DNA from: Diaprepes abbreviatus
Lineage: Eukaryota; Arthropoda; Insecta; Coleoptera; Curculionidae
Direction of reading: 5' to 3'
DNA: 64,000 bases
NCBI GenBank assembly: GCA_034092305.1
Contig: JASJET010000131.1
Location: 2,204,001-2,268,000 of the forward strand
Shown here: positions 1 through 10,894 of the stretch, in pieces
Layout: each line of letters begins with the position of its first letter
How positions within the stretch are numbered: the stretch's first letter is position 1
Notes under the pieces: model-generated
Told to the model about the DNA's origin: nothing
Seen by the model: the letters and a program-made list of their open reading frames with translations, nothing else
The model's database searches: none
Made by a program: the position numbers and the translations under genes

Positions 1-1068
1 CGAAAATATATTTAGAAACTTGAAATTGTGACCAGATTCGTTCTAGTTGATAATAATGTTTTCCAAAGTACTGAATACGTATATGAAGCTTATTCTTTTC
101 TGGAATTGGAAGAACATTGTCAAAACTGACTTTTAAGTCAAAAATGAGAAAAAAAATAAAATAACTTTTTGCGTTCAACTTGCTGCAAATTCAGTGAATA
201 ATACATATTTCTATATCAATTTTTTTACGGCATATTTTTAGGTGATTATGAAAACAGAAATATCCTTCTAAATGTCCCAAAATATTTTTCGGACGAGCAG
301 AAAATTTTGGATAATTTTCTATTAGCTGTTCCGCTTCGTACTTATTATTGCAAATTTGAGTGACGAAGTTTTGAATTGTCCATTTCTGCAAATACAGTAT
401 TCACTTTCACAATGTAAAGAAATTTTTCAAAAAATTTTACTCCTTAGTATACAAAAGAAAAACGAGCGCGTTTCGTTTGGATCTCGACCTAATCTTGGTG
501 TTGCTTATGTTAATCATCCAATATTCTAGTAGCACCTGTAAATTCAGGTAGGTTGGATCTGACTGATGACTTTAGTTATTTTTGTCCGTACGAATTCGCC
601 AACTTGATTTTGAAATTAAACTGTTGCCATTTTGTGATGCCTATTTTTGTCATATTTTTCCCAGCTCTTTTTCAAATGTGATTGTAAGAAAGCATCGTAG
701 ATCTTCATTGGCACAACTAAAACCATGTGAAATTAAGATATCCATCAACGACACTTTACAGAATATATGATTTTATAATAGAATCAATCCAAATTGGTAA
801 GAAGGAGTAAGCGCATTGTTGACTTTCCTAAGTCCAGAAAGACATGGCTCCACCAAAAGTTTTTTATATGTATTTTCTTTTAAAAATGTTTCAAATAAAT
901 GTTTAGCCTCTAAAAACTGCGGATATCATTAACAATAAAAAAACTATTTGAACTATTTACCAATTATTAAGTTATCTTGCTTGTTTTTGATACAAAGGCA
1001 TCTTTTCCACTAAGTACCTGAAACAAAAAAAATTTATATAGAATGATGTATAGATTTATGATTTTTTG

Positions 1069-1069
<1 letters not shown>
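1..1069. other. AT-rich sequence, nothing recognised
   Basis: Only short, low-complexity open frames are present on either strand, and none resembles a known protein. No terminal repeats or tandem repeats were seen. Confidence 0.5.

Positions 1070-1135
<66 letters not shown>
1070..1135. repeat. (AT)n microsatellite
   Basis: About 33 uninterrupted AT dinucleotides. It is the first of several long (AT)n tracts in the window. Confidence 0.98.
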
Positions 1136-1136
<1 letters not shown>

Positions 1137-2300
1137 CGTTGATATTTTCGACCGCAACTTGTCCGTTAAAAAATTATTTTTATTTTATTATTAACCTGTT
1201 TTGTTTTTTATTGGAGAAATAAAAATTCTTGACAGCACATATATATGTGATATTTATTGAATTGTTAGGCGCCAGGCACAAATAATTATACCAAAGTATA
1301 ATCAATTTGTACCAAATTTTTATTTTTATTTTCAATAAATGTTACTCAATTATACATGTGCTGTTTTTATGAATGTACTCCGTTTTTTTAGTGATTTGAC
1401 ATTTGAAACATTGATGTCAAATTTCTCTCTCTCAGGTGAGTTCCGATGAAAATATAATAATTGTCCGAAAAAGTCAAACCAATGATTCAAAAACACAAAT
1501 ACAAACTTTATTCAGAAAAATACAAAAATGTCCGTGGATGCAGTTTTTCTATTTAAAATTTTATAAAACACCTTATCGTAACCTAATTAAATTATAAAAA
1601 TTTTTCTATGTGCATTGCATTCTTTTTTTAATGGGATTTTGAATTGTTAAATCTGTCAGTAAAGCATAAATATCTAAACGGTTACAAATGTATGGCGTCT
1701 TGAAATATGGAATTTTATTTAAACAATCTATAATATTTTGGTGTGTGCTGTTGTTATTATTAAAGTGATGTTAACGCAGTGCAAATTAAAAAATTTATTT
1801 TTTATTATTTACTACAACTATTTGCTATGAGATTAGTATAAATCTATTTTATCAAAATTATTTTTTTATTAACTATGATTTGTCACAATAAGGTTAATAT
1901 AAATCTATTTACTAAATTATTATCAGGCAATGACAAAAAATTATGATTTATATAAATTTTGGACTTTTCCTGACCTTTTGATATACCTAAACTCTACTTT
2001 TGTTTATTATTTATCACATAAAATTGATAAATAAAATTGGATTACATCCAAGAAAATTTTACATATACATTTAATTTTAATCATACCTTCGTGAAATTGA
2101 TAATTCTGGTTTAATTACTATTCTAATCCTAATTAACAAAGTTTTACCTATAATTAGGTACTCTTTAATCCGAGTTTCTTATCAAAATAAACTTATAATC
2201 TATATTTTCTTACACTAATGTTGCACTTTTACAGTGTTTCTTACAAAGTTTTAACAAATACTGTTTTTATAATGTTATCATTAAAATATATTTTTAAAGC
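1136..2300. other. AT-rich sequence, nothing recognised
   Basis: Very AT-rich, with no coding frame that resembles a protein and no clear repeat structure. Confidence 0.5.
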
Positions 2301-2329
2301 GTTTCGACCATTTTATGGCCTTCATCAGT
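2301..2329 (-). ncRNA. Hammerhead-ribozyme-like core (PLE type)
   Basis: On the minus strand the sequence reads CTGATGA, then a 6-bp stem (GGCCAT/ATGGTC, one G-U pair) with loop AAA, then GAAAC. This is the conserved core order of a hammerhead ribozyme (CUGANGA, stem II, GAAA). An AT-rich inverted stretch follows where stem III would lie, but I could not fix a NUH cleavage triplet or a convincing stem I. Such motifs are known from the terminal repeats of Penelope-like elements. No PLE protein is recognisable nearby, so this may be an orphan terminal repeat. Confidence 0.5.
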
Positions 2330-2339
2330 TATCCTCAAC

Positions 2340-3420
2340 AACGCAAATATTACTTATTTTTTTCTTGCATTTTCGCTACCGTCATTCTTTATTATTATGT
2401 ATAAAATTAATTAAATAATGAATTGTAAAGAAATAGGGATAAAAAAATGTGTGTTTCCTAAATAGTTTTACGTTTATGAATTTTTTCTGAACTCTTCATA
2501 AACAAACGATAATGAATTTCAGCATAGGTACCGATTTCCAAGGATAAAGTAAACTCTACAAAATTATCCTAGACTTAACATGTTTAGGAAAATATTAGTA
2601 TTGTGCTGTACTTCTGACGCATTATTATTTTGTTTTCGACAGTTTACGTTAATATCAGTTCATTTGTTCTGATTGATATTTTATAACAGAATGTATTTAA
2701 ATGCTACATCATGCATCTCGTAACTTATAATTAATTATACGGAATTTGTAAATATTTAATAGAGTTAGAATAAAAAGTCCATATTGGTTCTTGATATCCA
2801 CTTCTAATACTTAGTACTTATTTTTAGAGACTCGTGTGAAGTTATTCAATGTCTTTATTTAGATTTTTAATAATACCGTATCAACATGAAGAAACGGAAA
2901 AGTTAAAAACTCCGTAGATTTATAGCTTTTGTGCAAATTCGTAATAAACTAACGTTTTGTTCGTTTGTATCAAATCACATCTCAAAATCGGTATACATAG
3001 CAACAAAAAGAAATCATTACCGTTTTAATAATTTATATAGGAGAAACGTAAAGGAAAATAATAGACTGCTGCTGTCCGGTCTTCTTTCAACAGACTCTAT
3101 TATAAGGGGAGGTTTTGCTTCTGACTCGAAAGCTCTTATTAAAGATGGACAAAAATAACTGCTTCATATATAATAATAAAGTTGAAGTTATGACATAAAA
3201 AATATATTAAAATACTTGCATTATTTGATATGTGAATCTAATTAAATGATTTTGTATATTATCAATTTCAAAACCGTATAAATTACTTTTTATTTAAAAT
3301 GATATGGGTTTAAAGATTATTTTAATATTAAATACTTACAATAAATTTTGTAGATTTTCAAGTAAATATTAGTTGATGATCAATTCGATAATGCATATAT
3401 ATGCATTATAGAATTGTATA
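2340..3420. other. AT-rich sequence, nothing recognised
   Basis: The short open frames here (for example a 75-codon frame at 2931-3158) show no recognisable motif. Confidence 0.45.
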
Positions 3421-4278
3421 CAGGGGCGGATCCAGCCTCTCTCTTTGGGGGGGGGGGGCGGTGATTTCACAAAAGTAGAATATGGCAAGCGAAAGCAAGC
3501 TGTCGACTGGGGGGGGGGGGAGACATCAGCAACATTCCCATTTCTAGTGTAAAAGGCAGGGTCGGGTCTATTTTTCTGAATTTGAAATTTTTGGAGAGGG
3601 GGCGATCATAAGAAAAAACAAGTTGGCGACAGGGGGAGAGGATGCGGGCAACATACACATTCCTAGTATAAGAAGCAGAATCGTGTCTATTTTCCTGAAC
3701 TCAAAGTTCGTGAGGGAGTGGTTATCGCAGGAAAAACAAGTTGTCAACGGGAGGGGAGTGCTAGCAGCATACACATTCCTAATATAAAAGGCAGAATCGT
3801 TTCTGTTTTACTGAACTCAAAGCTCTTGGGAAGGGGAGGGGCGATTGCAAGCATACACAATCCTATACTCTATTCAAGAACTAGAGAGAGTAATAAAACT
3901 GTTACCGAAACCTCCAACTTACATGCTCCAGTGCCGCAGGTAACTGAGAACTGACGTGAATCTAATTACATTTAATTATATTTAAACATTATAAGGTTTA
4001 ATAAATTTACTGCAACAATAGAGTTTCTGATAGTTCAATTTAATTTCTGTCAGTGAGCAAAGTACACCTTACAGTGGGTCCTTAGTGATTTATCTTGTTT
4101 GAACTTGTTTTTATATATTATATGAGATTGGTGAGATACCCAAAAGATGTGGCTATCTATATTTATTCCAAAATCGTTAAACCAGGGCATTTTTTCCTCA
4201 ACGAAAAACTTATTACGATGAATATTTATGGTGCCTTAAAATATTATAAAAAGTTCTGTTGGGATGTGTTCCAGTCAA
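3421..4278 (+). mobile_element. DNA transposon with CAGGGGCGGATCCAG end, copy A (3'-truncated)
   Basis: The copy begins with CAGGGGCGGATCCAGCC followed by a poly-G tract. It continues with about four diverged copies of a roughly 115-bp subterminal unit (poly-G, then AACAAGTTG.CGAC, then CATTCCTAGTATAA, then GGCAGAATCG). From about 3960 it matches the coding side of copies B (29766-31685) and C (36716-39285, reversed). A frame at 4095-4283 resembles the start of the reading frame in copy C. Similarity stops near 4278, so the right half and right terminus are missing. It is non-autonomous. Confidence 0.8.
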
Positions 4279-4501
4279 TATGAAAAGTTCCTGCTTAGGT
4301 GTGAAAAATGTTTCGAAGTTCAAAGGCGTCAATTTGAACATTTACTCAAATAATTTTTGTAATTTTATTTTCTTAACAACTGGTTTATTTCTATTCCTAT
4401 TAGCTTTTATAGATCCAAAGTTCTTGGAGTTTTTTATAATATTTTTAACAGTTGGTAGTGTTGGTTTCTGGTTGGATCGCGAATGTATCGCATGTTCTTG
4501 A
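4259..4501 (+). other. Unrecognised 80-codon hydrophobic open frame
   Basis: The open frame begins at the broken end of transposon copy A. It contains two strongly hydrophobic stretches, compatible with two membrane segments, separated by a short loop with DPK. AATAAA-like signals follow near 4525. I do not recognise the protein. It could be a decayed exon or chance; hydrophobic frames arise easily in T-rich DNA. Confidence 0.15.
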
Positions 4502-5434
4502 AATAACTCTATCGTATTCTCAATAAATAATAAATAAGTTTAAATAATTTTCGTGAGTGTAATTTAATGGCCCCGGCATGATTATTATTAATGAATGTCA
4601 AATGGCAAGAAATAGTGACAGTTCTGTAGGGTTCGATTGTTTTATTTTCGCCATGCCTCGCCGTCATGGTCAACTAATAACAAAATTTAAAAGCCGTATA
4701 GCATTCTTACAATAGAAAAATGTTGAATTGCCATTATTTTGAAAACTACAAATTCTTGGAATAGACAACCTTATACAAAGTTATCCTTATTTTTAACACT
4801 TAATATGCTAAAATTATAAAAATAGGGGCTTTCTATTTCAAAAAATTGACTTTTGACGATTTTTTAAATATAATTTCTATTCTTCTTTTTTGACCACTCT
4901 GTACTAATAATTTTCAAAATATCATAAAAAAACTACTAAAGTCGATTTTTCTTTACAAGAAAACTAACCCAAATTAAATAATAAAGACTTCCTTATAGGA
5001 AAAACTTATTGTTAAGTTTTGATCCGAAACGTCATTTTTGACATAAAAATTTAAAGATGTCCAAAACGGTGAGAGTTAAGTATAGAACATTATACATGAA
5101 ATATGTCTAGAATTCACGTAGAAATCAAAAATGCCATAATATATAGGGTGTTCCGTTTAAAATAAGCAAGTTGACATCTACTTCTGGTTTAACCGGAAAT
5201 GCCTCCATCTTGAAAATATTTTAGCCGGCTGTCCCGCATGCATGTTAGAACAATGTCAAATTTCCAGGTTCGCGCCAAAAATTATTCCAAATTGAAGGTT
5301 TCGGAATTTGAATATTGGATTAAAACCCTCAACGCATCATATGCATAATTTTTTCTTAACTATTTTCCACAATTCAAGGATCTTGGTATAGATTTTTGAA
5401 GAACTTTCGGTACCCATTTCTGAATTTCAATATA
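4502..5434. other. AT-rich sequence with a mariner-like terminus near 5152
   Basis: Mostly unrecognised. TATAGGGTGTTCCGTTTAAA at about 5152 looks like the end of a Tc1/mariner-type MITE, but no partner end was found before the element that starts at 5435. Confidence 0.35.
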
Positions 5435-6050
5435 CAGGGTGATTCAAAAATCGATCACGAAACTTACGGGGGTGATTCTACTTGACAAAATAAGGGCAGA
5501 GCTTCATATAATTTTTTTTCAAAATGTCATTCGTTTTCGAGTTACAAGCCGTCCAAGTTCAAGTTTTTATTTTTTGTTTTTTGAATTACTCGCTTACAGG
5601 AAAACCGATTTGACTAATATTTGAAAGATAGGCTAAGTCTTCTGCGCTTCATCATTTTAGTAACAATTCACATTGATTGTTTGCCGCTAGAGGGCACTTT
5701 ACCTACATTGAAAATTGTTTTTTTGTCATAATTTTTTAGTGTTGACAGCTACAGTAGTTTTTGGCATAATTTCTGAAAGACTGATGCCAGGCCTTTAAAA
5801 AAGGTGCTCTTTATTTACATCGCTAAACCCAACGGTTTAGACGTAAATCACCCTTAAAAATTAAGTGGTAAATTTACTTTTCTCATTTCATTACCACCAG
5901 CTACCAGGTAAATAGCTATCAAAGTATACTAGAGCTGTCAGTTTAACATCAAATAAATTCGCTTTTTAAACTATTTAATTTATAATCTTAAAATAACTAA
6001 TAATGGCTAATCAGTAAATATCCATATTATGGATTATTGCGATATACATT
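5435..6050 (+). repeat. Left terminal inverted repeat of the mariner-like element
   Basis: Nearly identical to the reverse complement of 7110-7725. The match continues past the upstream region into a duplicated copy of the transposase start: ATGGCTAATCA at 6003 mirrors the real start, followed here by TAA after four codons. The inner edge becomes diverged after about 6020. Confidence 0.9.
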
Positions 6051-6086
6051 TAATTGATAAAAATTAATGAAACAGTACTAAACAAA

Positions 6087-7157
6087 CTAAAAAAGATTCT
6101 CAAAATGTCCCCCATTTTTTTCAATACATTTCCTAACACTCTTCAAAAAATGTCGCCTAACTCGATGAAAAATTTCTGGTATTTCTTTAATAATTTGGCA
6201 CTTTTCGATTATCCTGAAGCGAAGATCCTCGACGTTGATTACTGGAATATCGTACACCAATTGTTTCAAATGACCCCAAAAGAAAAAATCCATAGGATTA
6301 ATGTCTGGTGACCTCGCTGCCCATGCCAATGGTCCACTTCGTCCTATCCATCGCTCAGGATACGTTGCATTCAAATACTGTCGGACACGTATACTAAAGT
6401 GGGGCGGAGCTCCGTCTTGGAGGATCCACATGTTGGCCCTTACTTCCAATGGCACATCTTCCAGATACAATGGGAGACGATTTTGGATAAAATCTAAGTA
6501 TACGTCACCAGTTAATGGGTCATCAAAGAAATGAGGACCAATAAGGTAATCTCCTATTATCCCTGCCCACACATTTAGTGAAAATCTACGCTGATGTTTC
6601 GTTTCTACCACATTGTTTGGGTTCTCGTAAGCATATGTGTGGATGTTGTGTAGATTTGTTATGCCATCACGAGTGAAACCAGCTTCGTCAGTGAATAATA
6701 TGACGCCAATTAATCGATTATCGTGTTCATACTTAGCTAGGATCTGATTGCACATTTCCAACCGTCTCGGCCGATCATCGTCATAAAGAGCCTGCACCTT
6801 TTTTGAATGAAACGGGTAGAGTTGTTCTTCTCTTAGTATCCTCCATGAACTAGCCTGACAGAGCCGCACTTCATTCCCAATTTTTCTAGTACTAATACCT
6901 GGATTATCTTCAATAATTTCAAGCACTCTTTCTTATTGTTGCACGTTTCTAGCAGTTCTAGGTCTTCCCCTATTTCCATTATAACTTTTAAAGGAACCAC
7001 ATTCCGCAAGCCTCCTGTGCACACTGGAAAATGTTTGAGCATGAGGGATATTTCTTTCCGGATAACTCTCCATATAATATCTTCTTGCCAACTCTGCATT
7101 ACCATAACAAAAATGGATATCACAATATTCGATATTTGAATATTGGTGATTAGCCAT
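6087..7157 (-). pseudogene. Mariner-family transposase, one in-frame stop
   Basis: A cut-and-paste transposase of about 356 residues. The reading frame starts at ATG 7157 (MANHQYSNIEYCD), runs 74 codons, meets TAA at 6935-6933, and continues in the same frame to 6087. The N-terminal part holds a mariner-type helix-turn-helix (GNAELARRYY...ESYPERN) and a GRPRTAR linker. The catalytic acidic residues are visible: D in LFTDEAGF (about residue 157), D in LQDGAPPH (about 248) and D in SPDINPMDFFFWG (about 290). The last two are separated by 41 residues (DD41D spacing, counted by eye). The C-terminus is GGHFENLF. Apart from the one stop the frame looks intact. It could be a recent null copy, or the stop could be an assembly error. 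Confidence 0.92.
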
Positions 7158-7725
7158 TATTAGTTATTTTAAGATTATAAATTAAATAGTTTAAAAAGCG
7201 AATTTATTTGATGTTAAACTGACAGCTCTAGTATACTTTGATAGCTATTTACGTGGTAGCTGGTGGTAATGAAATGAGAAAAGTAAATTTACCACTTAAT
7301 TTTTAAGGGTGATTTACGTCTAAACCGTTGGGTTTAGCGATGTAAATAAAGAGCACCTTTTTTAAAGGCCTGGCATCAGTCTTTCAGAAATTATGCCAAA
7401 AACTACTGTAGCTGTCAACACTAAAAAATTATGACAAAAAAACAATTTTCAATGTAGGTAAAGTGCCCTCTAGCGGCAAACAATCAATGTGAATTGTTAC
7501 TAAAATGATGAAGCGCAGAAGACTTAGCCTATGTTTCAAATATTAGTCAAATCGGTTTTCCTGTAAGCGAGTAATTCAAAAAACAAAAAATAAAAACTTG
7601 AACTTGGACGGCTTGTAACTCGAAAACGAATGACATTTTGAAAAAAAATTATATGAAGCTCTACCCTTATTTTGTCAAGTAGAATCACCCCCTTAAGTTT
7701 CGTGATCGATTTTTGAATCACCCTG
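7110..7725 (-). repeat. Right terminal inverted repeat of the mariner-like element
   Basis: Inverted partner of 5435-6050. Because the transposase ATG is at 7157, this arm contains the presumed promoter, the leader and about the first 15 codons of the gene. Confidence 0.9.
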
Positions 7726-8715
7726 TATATTCCCGCTTGATATTGAAAATGAACTGGACACTATTAATACATCATTTTCTTAGGTTACTGGATAAACTGG
7801 CTCATTTTTAGACTTTCATGTTTTTCCTAAGATAATGCTCTTTTAAGAGTAAAATCGACTTAAGTGAAACTCCTTTAAAAGTTTTAATCTCGATACCAGT
7901 TTAATTAGAGAAACGAGCTGAAAAATCTCATTTTGAATGATAAAATAAAATGCAGTATTGATCAGTTTATATTGTTTTCGTGTACATATTCTTTTTACAT
8001 CGTATCCTCAACAGAATAAACAATAGCCACGATATTGATCTACTGCAATCGCCTATGCAATGATGCCCACTTTCTGAACTTTTTGTAAAATTTATATTTG
8101 AAAATATAAAAAGACGAACCCCCAGCAAACAGGTTGACAGAAAAATCTATACGACTCGTTCCGCCAGCCTGAAATAGACTATGGAACGAAGCTCCCTCTG
8201 AATTAATTATTTAGGAGTTTGTGTCATGGAAAGTGACTTCGTTAAAAAATAACGAGTTTATTTTTGAGGAAAAAGTTGTGTCTATGTACTTATAGTTTAT
8301 TGGAAAAGAACAAAGAAAACGATTAGTAAATTAAAGAGGTATATTAAATCAATATTACGTTGGAAATAATAATATTTTGCTTAGAAAACTAATTTGGTTA
8401 ATTTTAAGAGTCTCACGACTTTGACGAGTAACTCCTTCAAATATGAAAAGCCCATTTTTTATATTTATTAAATGTTTATTTTTATTTTATTGGAAAAGAA
8501 ATTAAGTAGATTTTTCAAATGGTAGCTCACAATTTCATCCAGAACGACGAGTGATTTTACTAGGTATGTAGATGTGGCATCCGACCAAAATCCATTGATT
8601 TGTTCTCTGAAAGCTAAAATGAAAAAAAATTCGAAAACCTGATACCAAACAAAGGATCGACATAAGAAAACTGAAAGAACCAGATACAAGAAATAAAACA
8701 GAGCAAGAACTAAAT
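7726..8715. other. AT-rich sequence, nothing recognised
   Basis: No protein-like frame and no repeat structure were seen. Confidence 0.45.
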
Positions 8716-9316
8716 GAAGGCATACATGGAAATGAAAAAGCTGACGAGCTTGCTAGAGCAGGGTCGGCATCTCAATACATGGGTCCAGAACCGGCCTTTG
8801 GGGCGCCGCGGTGCACGGCCCGGGAAGCAGTCATAAAATGGATCAAAAGAGAACATAAAAAGCACTGGATGACCAGACAGGGTTTAAACCACAGCAAGCT
8901 ATTTATTGGGAATCCGGACCCGAAACTGGCCAGGAAATTACTACAAATGAGTAGAAACCAATTAAGGACTATTACGGGTATAATGACGGGACACATGGCT
9001 ATCAAAGTACATCTGAATAGAATGAATCTATATAACGGAAACTTCGGCTGTAGACTATGTGGACAAGCCGCGAAAACGGTGAAGCATATCATATGGATTG
9101 TGAGTCACTGGTGAGATTTAGACAACAAACTTTCGGGTCAGTAAGATTGGAACCGGGAGAAATACTCACTCACTCCTTAGCAGGACTGTACAGATTGAGC
9201 CAGGGGGCTAGGTTGACAGAGTGGCTGTAATGTCTAGGGTAAGCACAATAGGCCTACTCTGGTCGCAGTGTATCCGGCTTTAGGACGGACCCGGAAATAT
9301 AATAATAAAAAAAAGA
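8716..9316 (+). mobile_element. LINE 3' end: RNase H tail, zinc knuckle and 3'UTR
   Basis: A 5'-truncated non-LTR retrotransposon. The frame opens inside the end of an RNase H domain (GIHGNEKADELARAGS, just before 8779). It continues through the conserved PDPKLAR...LSRNQLRTITGIMTGH region to a zinc-knuckle-like CRLCGQ...KHI motif near 9050-9095. One frameshift near 9095 moves the rest (SLVRFRQQTFGSVRLEPGE...) into another frame that ends at about 9230. A short 3'UTR and an AATAATAAAAAAA-like tail follow, ending near 9316. This arrangement fits arthropod LINEs of the R1/Jockey/I group with an RNase H domain. It is dead on arrival because the reverse transcriptase is absent. Confidence 0.85.
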
Positions 9317-9399
9317 ACTAAATAAAAATTTTAAAGATAGAAGTTAAAAAATTTAGTAGGAAAAATTAATGAAGACAAATGAAAATCAAACAGAACCAT

Positions 9400-9640
9400 T
9401 AATAAAATTTTTATAAAAAAAATTGGACCGACTTCTAAAAGTGCGCTAAAAAGTAAAAAATAACTATAAATTTCTATATGAAATTGAAATTTTTGAAGTC
9501 CACGCCAAACTAATATCTGATAAAACGTGAACTTTCTTACCATAATTTATATATATTAGTAGTTTTAAAAATGTATAGTTTTTTTTCACTTTTTAGTGCA
9601 CTCGGTTCAATTTTTTTTATAAAAATTTTATTTTTCGATT
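9400..9640. repeat. Imperfect hairpin (inverted repeat)
   Basis: ACCGACTTCTAAAAGTGCGC and CTAAAAAGT near 9425-9460 recur inverted as ACTTTTTAGTGCACTCGGT near 9587-9607, and the outer flanks AAAATTTTTATAAAAAAAATT are also mirrored. The same hairpin appears at 58990-59330 in the opposite orientation, so it belongs to a dispersed repeat. Confidence 0.8.
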
Positions 9641-9834
9641 TTTAGTTTTGAATTCATTATGATATTCATAAATTATTTGAGTCAAAGTTGTAAATCACCC
9701 TAAAATAAACCACTAAAATTTCTTTGATTCTTAGAGTTCTTCAAATACCAGTGAAATGGTGTCAAACAATTAGTTTGTCATAGTAAATCCACTATCTTAA
9801 ATTTCAAATTAATTTTAGATTGGTAATATAGACC

Positions 9835-10805
9835 CCAAAACCTTCCATTATCGATATTTAAAGTACTTAAGACGTAAATTTCTTAACCTGATATATTTTA
9901 TATTGCATGTTGAGTTTGTATACGCCCCAAGAACTCCACAATATCAATTTTAGACAAAATCGGAAAATGTAAAATTTTCAGTCCTTCATATTGCATCTTA
10001 TCAACTTAATAGTTGTAAAAAGTTAATTTTATATTCGTAATACAATACCCCAAAAATCCCCTCAAACTATTCAGTCCCACCTTTAAACAAAATCGGAAAA
10101 TGTAAAATCTTTAGTCCGTTATATTGGATTCGTAATATTAAATCCTGAAAAAATACTTTTAAATTCATAATTTACACCATATCAATTATGGAGAAAATCG
10201 AAAAATGTAAAATTTTCAGAACGCTATAGTGAATCTTCAAGATTGAGTTTTTCAAAAAATATTCTAAATTCCTAATTAGCACTAACAAAAATCCCCCAAT
10301 ACTGATTTTAGACAAAATCGAGAGGTGTGGAATTTTTACTCCGCTTTCTTGGATCCGCCATATTTAACTTTTTAAAAAATAATTTCAGATTCCTAATGTG
10401 CGATCCCAAAAACTCCCCCAAATCAATTTTGAAAAGAATTGAGCAAAATTAATTTTTTAATCGCCATATTGGATACGCCATATTAAATTTTTTAAAAAGA
10501 ATTTCAGATTCGTTGTGTGATCCCGAAAACTCTCCCGTACCAATTTTGGAGAAAATCGGACAAAACTGATTTTTTTGTTCGCCATGTTGGAACCGCCATA
10601 TTGAATTTCTTAAAAATAATTTTAGATTTGTTATGTGCGACTCCGAAAACTCCCCTTTACCAATTTTGGAGAAAATCGGACAAAATTGTTTTTTGTCCGC
10701 CATATTGGATCCGCCATATTGAATTTTAAAAAAATATTTTGTATTCGTCATGTGCGACCCCAAAAACTCCCCCACACCAATTTTGGAGAAAATCCGACAA
10801 AATTA
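9835..10805 (+). repeat. Diverged ~120-bp tandem repeat array
   Basis: Anchors of the type GGAGAAAATCGGACAAAA recur near 9955, 10088, 10192, 10311, 10432, 10550, 10670 and 10786, a spacing of about 104-131 bp. Each unit also carries CGCCATATTGGATCCGCCAT and CCCCAAAAACTCCCCCA. The units become more alike toward 10800, and the first three are much more decayed. The 40-residue repeats translated on the minus strand (10449-10775) are a by-product of the array. Confidence 0.9.
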
Positions 10806-10894
10806 CATTAGAAAATAAGAGAAGTAACATGAATATTTACATAATAAAAGTTAGAAAACGTGATGGACAACGAAGGTAAATCAGGCTGAACTAA

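Larger units (their letters stand above)
5435..7725 (-). mobile_element. Mariner-like (DD41D) transposon with ~600-bp TIRs, near-complete
   Basis: The element runs from CAGGGTGATTCAAAAATCG to the matching reversed end CGATTTTTGAATCACCCTG. It is flanked on both sides by TA (TATA/TATA), the target duplication expected for Tc1/mariner elements. The total is 2,291 bp. The two ends are inverted copies of each other for about 600 bp with very few differences: mirrored 61-codon frames at 5439-5624 and 7536-7721 differ at two residues. One transposase gene lies between them on the minus strand. The near-identity of the arms suggests recent arrival or gene conversion between them. Confidence 0.93.
9400..10805 (+). 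mobile_element. Non-coding element: hairpin end plus 120-bp satellite array (Helitron-like?)
   Basis: The hairpin is followed by CATAGTAAATCCACTATC, then TTTTAGATTGGTAATATA, then the tandem array. The same order occurs, reversed and shorter, at 58516-59335. The combination of terminal hairpin, internal minisatellite and no coding capacity resembles non-autonomous Helitron/Helentron elements. I saw no clear TC/CTRR termini or rolling-circle gene, so the class is inferred. Confidence 0.5.

Noticed and set aside
191..391. 66-codon open frame on the minus strand
   Set aside because: AT-rich, without recognisable motif or context; expected by chance.
5439..5624. 61-codon frame, with an almost identical copy at 7536-7721, as a small conserved protein
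   Set aside because: Both copies lie in the non-coding inverted ends of the mariner element, so identity reflects the repeat and not protein selection.
6054..6534. Plus-strand open frames opposite the mariner transposase
   Set aside because: They are antisense shadows of the minus-strand transposase, whose motifs are clear.
10449..10775. 108-codon protein with 40-residue repeats
   Set aside because: It is a translation of the 120-bp satellite array; the period is divisible by three only by coincidence, and other units contain stops.
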